From contig NC_089981.1 of the NCBI RefSeq assembly GCF_036417845.1, positions 26,184,001 to 26,248,000 of the forward strand: a DNA stretch of 64,000 bases, in the 5' to 3' direction. Source of the stretch: Apteryx mantelli. Taxonomy: Eukaryota; Chordata; Aves; Apterygiformes; Apterygidae. The notes beneath the pieces were generated by a model, which worked only from the letters and a program-made list of their open reading frames with translations, did not search any database and was not told the DNA's origin. The position numbers and the translations under genes were made by a program. Positions within the stretch are counted from its first letter, which is position 1. Each line of letters begins with the position of its first letter. Shown piece by piece: positions 37,978-64,000 of this stretch.

Positions 37978-40973
37978 CACCGCGGCAACCGCCGCAGGTG
38001 CCGGGGGGCACCGGCTGCGCAGGCTCTTTGGGGAGTCTGTGCGTTCGGGGTTTTGGCTTTTTTCCCTTGTTTCTCGCGATCCTGAGGTTTAGGAAACGCG
38101 TGGTTATCGTGGCTTCGCGGTAGGAGGTGTAGTCCTGTGGGCTGCGAGGTGCAGCTGCGAGAAGCACGCAGCAAATCACGCTTACAGCCAAAACTTCTGG
38201 GAACTTCAAACCGCTTGGTGCTACCAAGCTTCCAGAAAACTGCCTGCTCAGGCGGAGAAGCCCGCAAACGTTACCAGTGTTTAATACGGAGCTTTGGCCC
38301 GAAAGCCCCGAAACAAGTATCAAAACGTGCATAATGAAATGAATAAGATATTAACAGAATGGAGCATGTGGCTAAAACGTAGCAATGATTTTCACAGTTT
38401 CTGACAAACCTTTCTCTTTGTTACTACAACTTCACACTCTCGAATTTGGAACTCTCTGTGGACCCCCTTCCGTGTTTACTCTTCATTTTTTCTTATGACT
38501 TAGTTCGCTGTCCTTGCTACCTTTACATTATTTTTTCTTCCTTCCCCTTTTCTGTCCCCTCTTACTATCTCTTTTTTTTTCTGTCCTTTTCCCTCTTCCA
38601 TCTGCTGCTGCCTCTCTTCCCGTCATTCCTCAAGTTTGCATATCTTATAACAGAAGCTTTAGAAGCTGCCTGTACCAGGTGAGAAACTGTCTCAGATGAA
38701 AAGGGGCCCTTTTGACTGCTTTGGGAAGTCTGTTAACAGTAAGTCATTAAAAAGATCTCTTTTCTGCCTTTGTAATTTGTCCCTGTGGATTGTGTTTCTT
38801 GCTGCAACAAGTGTTTCATTTCTAATGAAACGATGGAAAACTAGTGATGTTTTCACTGAGAATTCTGTTCCTTCCTGTAAATGCTGGGGGAGTTTGTGTA
38901 TGAAAGAAGGGAAGGGGAGACAGAAAAGAGGTTCTTTAACTTCAGCACAGCCCTTCCCAAATAATCCTGAACAGTTTTTTAGAAATGTGTACTACCCTCA
39001 GCCCATAGCAGAGCCCATCTACTCTGAATGCACCATGCACTTGGCTTTGGTACGCTTTCTCTGATCCAGATTGCATCAATGGAAGTAGAGAAAGTAGATC
39101 AAAAGCAACAGGTATCAGTTTACACAACACACATTTACATGTATTTCTTTGCCTAGTAAATGGGCTGTCTACTTTATCCATTTTCCCTTAAAGCTACAAG
39201 TAGCAAACAATATCTGGCACCTGTTTAAAGCTCATTTAGATGCACTATGATTTCTCACTAAGAAGGATTTTATTACCCAAAACTAATAAGCAGTCATAAT
39301 TGTACCATCTTTTAGTATGATATATTTGAAGTAATGGAAACTTCAGAACTATCTCACAAATTTACTGATTATTAAGCTTGCTGTTCTGGAGCATGGGATA
39401 ACTTTGTAAGTTTGTTTGCTTTGTACTTATGCACAGAGGAGCACAGGAATTCTTTTAACAGAGCAGACTAATAGCCCATCAAGTTTTTAATTCTTTTCCT
39501 GGTATACCCTTTACCTAGTGATTCAGAGCACTTTTCAAGTCACCAGATAAAGTTAATTCCACAAAATTTTGCTACAGGAGGAGAAGTTTCTGATTCCAGG
39601 AACATTTATCATCTGTATGATAAAAAGGTCACTTTATTTCAAATGTACATAACTCTTTCAGCTGATGAAAGATTTACTTCTGTGAGGAATTCCAGAAGTG
39701 ATTGATATGTATCAATTAATATTATAGTCTATGTGTAAATTTAAAGGAAATATATATGGTATTTCATCTCTGTCCTTTACATTTCACGTATCTCATTTCT
39801 TCTGCTACCAAATATAAGACAATTTTGTTTTGCATATGCAGAGAAGACAATATATGGCTGTGTATCTAATGTTTGGATAGAACAGCTTTTCAATACTGTG
39901 TGCTACTAGAAGTTACCTTAGGTAGAAGACAAAACATCCATGTGTGAGTTGCATTTCCGCTAAGAGAAAGTTTTGGTTTCTGAAAACAGTTTTTGTCCTT
40001 GTTTGTATACATGTTTAAAATGCATTTCTCTCTTTTTCATTTTTGACACTTGATAGGGGAAAATGGCAGCACTTGTAGTGTTGAAGTGTTCCTACACAGC
40101 AAAGCCATCTTCTGAAAGGGATAAGAGCAATTTCTACAGTTTAGCTTAAGCTGGTTTTCACACAGAAATAATATAATGGTTTCCAGTTTGTATTTGGCAG
40201 TATGGAATTTTTTTATCATTCTTTTATATGTCTTCATATACATTTCCACACCGTCAGGAGGGTAAGTAAGCTGCTCGTGCTTATGTTAGTTCTTTCCAGA
40301 GTTACGCAGGCAAAGCTGAGTCTGCCACGGGACTAGGGACAGAGGCTAGCTAGGCTCCTGCACTCACTTCCAACCTTAACTGTAGAAGTTAAGAAGAACC
40401 AGCCCAAGACAAAATTATCTAAATAAGATTAGTCTGAAACAGGCTTCTTTCTGGGCATTCCGAGCTTGATTCTGATCCAGGTACAGAGTGGCAGTTGGCA
40501 AGTCAGGAGCTACATGCATAAGTAACAATATTCCTTTAGTGGGAAAGGCTGGTGGAAGTGAGATCAGGCTTGGAAACCCAACAGTCATAAACCGAAGTCC
40601 TCCTGCTTACCTAAAAATAAAATCATTGAGATTATTTGCAGTATAGCAATTCACTGAAGCAATTCCTCCTCCCCCCCACCCCGGTGTTAGCATGCTTTAA
40701 GCCCCACACCTTTGAGCTTTTCTTAAATAGCAGGGCTAGAGACATCCATACTTAACACGAGAGAGGTTTGGCTATGTCCACGGGGAAGCACTAACTGTAA
40801 CGCAGGGAAAAGCAGTGCGCCGCGAGCACGCCGCCAAAGCTCAAAGCGCAGGTAATGCGCGGTGGCGGGGGGAGCCCTCTTTTGGGGGCTCAAACAAGCA
40901 AAAGCCTCCCGGTCGTGGCTGACAGATGGCTGCTGCGGCGGGGCCGGGGGCTGAGCCTCGAGCAGGCGCCGCG

Positions 40974-41020
40974 GAGGGGGAGGGGGAGGAGGAGGAGGAA
41001 GAGGAGGAGGAGGAGGAAGG
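40974..41020 (+). repeat. GGA/GAG-rich purine tract
   Basis: A nearly pure GGA/GAA purine run upstream of the harmonin start. In the frame of the harmonin ATG it reads as a glutamate run. Confidence 0.9.
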
Positions 41021-41117
41021 CAGGCAGGCGTCGCGGCGCGCCTCCCTCGCCCGGGCCGGGGCGCGGTCTCTGCGGGCGCCGCTGCTCCGCGTCCCGGGCC
41101 CCGCGCGGCGGCGCGCC

Positions 41118-63710
<22,593 letters not shown>

Positions 63711-64000
63711 GTAAGGACTCTGCCTAGGAGAGTGAAAAAATTAGCTTGGATTTGGAAAGGGTGTGGAGGCTTAGGGTATCTGTGAGGAGATACTCAACTG
63801 AGATTAACTTGATTTTGCTGTTGTGGAGCCTGTTCATATTTCCTTATCCCTTGGTGGTGTTGATGTTCTGGGTTTTCAAAGCCAAAATCATTTAAGTGCG
63901 TGTCTTGAATAGAAGGGTCATTTTGTTCCCCAACTGTCATCCTCCTATGGCTTAATGAAATATCGGGTATTTTCTTGATGCCACTCCCCCGTACTTAGTT
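63711..64000 (+). other. USH1C: USH1C intron 12, incomplete
   Basis: It follows the exon 12 donor to the window edge. Nothing was recognised. Confidence 0.8.

Larger units (their letters stand above)
37440..38010. promoter_or_regulatory. OTOG: CpG island over OTOG exon 1 and promoter
   Basis: Dense CG dinucleotides and GC-rich sequence contrast sharply with the AT-rich flanks. GC-box-like CCGCCC and CCCGCCC copies cluster at 37948-37970, upstream of the OTOG start on the minus strand. No TATA box is evident. Confidence 0.8.
37855..41117. other. Intergenic region between divergent OTOG and USH1C starts
   Basis: 3.26 kb between the two start codons, containing both 5' UTRs and promoters. The ends are GC-rich islands; the middle (about 38.1-40.7 kb) is AT-richer with pyrimidine runs near 38530-38620. 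No gene is recognised inside. Non-coding first exons of either gene could lie here unseen. Confidence 0.8.

Noticed and set aside
37850..37980. Upstream in-frame N-terminal extension of OTOG starting at 37980
   Set aside because: The codon there is GTG, not ATG, and the extension would bury the signal peptide.
37276..38123. Long plus-strand and minus-strand open frames (up to 269 codons) over the OTOG CpG island
   Set aside because: They are rich in Pro, Arg, Ala and Gly in several overlapping frames at once, as expected from GC-rich DNA with few stop codons. The OTOG signal-peptide exon explains the site.

Overview
The window is vertebrate nuclear DNA, most likely from a bird. A crocodilian or turtle is not excluded. 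Three things point there: a CR1 LINE 3' end of the archosaur type near 55.0 kb, other old interspersed repeats of sauropsid style, and split vertebrate genes with GT-AG introns and CpG-island promoters. I see no bacterial, viral or RNA genes. Nearly all ORFs longer than about 60 codons are chance intronic frames. The real coding sequence is in short exons, which I assembled by splice sites, reading phase and similarity to proteins I know.

Two genes lie head to head. The left part (about 2.2 to 37.9 kb, minus strand) is the 5' half of OTOG (otogelin), a secreted mucin/VWF-like glycoprotein of the acellular gels of the inner ear. I place 20 exons with continuous phase, 2462 nt and 820 codons. 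They encode a signal peptide, a short linker, an EGF-like module, VWD1-C8-TIL1 and VWD2-C8-TIL2. The gene runs off the left edge. The right part (41.1 kb to the right edge, plus strand) is the 5' part of USH1C (harmonin), the PDZ scaffold of the hair-cell Usher complex and of brush-border links. I place 12 exons, 1028 nt and 342 codons. They encode the N-terminal helical domain, PDZ1, PDZ2 and the start of the coiled coil. The gene runs off the right edge.

The two start codons are 3.26 kb apart, and each sits in its own GC-rich, CpG-dense island (about 37.4-38.0 kb and 40.8-41.4 kb) with AT-richer DNA between. The OTOG side has GC boxes and a YY1-type motif. Both genes serve hair-cell sensory organs and are neighbours in the same head-to-head order in human (11p15.1; deafness loci DFNB18A and DFNB18B), so this is a conserved block.

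Introns hold simple repeats, a few degraded CR1 or palindromic MITE-like fragments, a G-rich tract, and some candidate alternative splice signals. I found no convincing undescribed gene system. The most checkable novelties are an in-frame N-terminal extension of harmonin with a glutamate run, tandem splice acceptors in OTOG, and a phase-neutral 33-nt candidate microexon.
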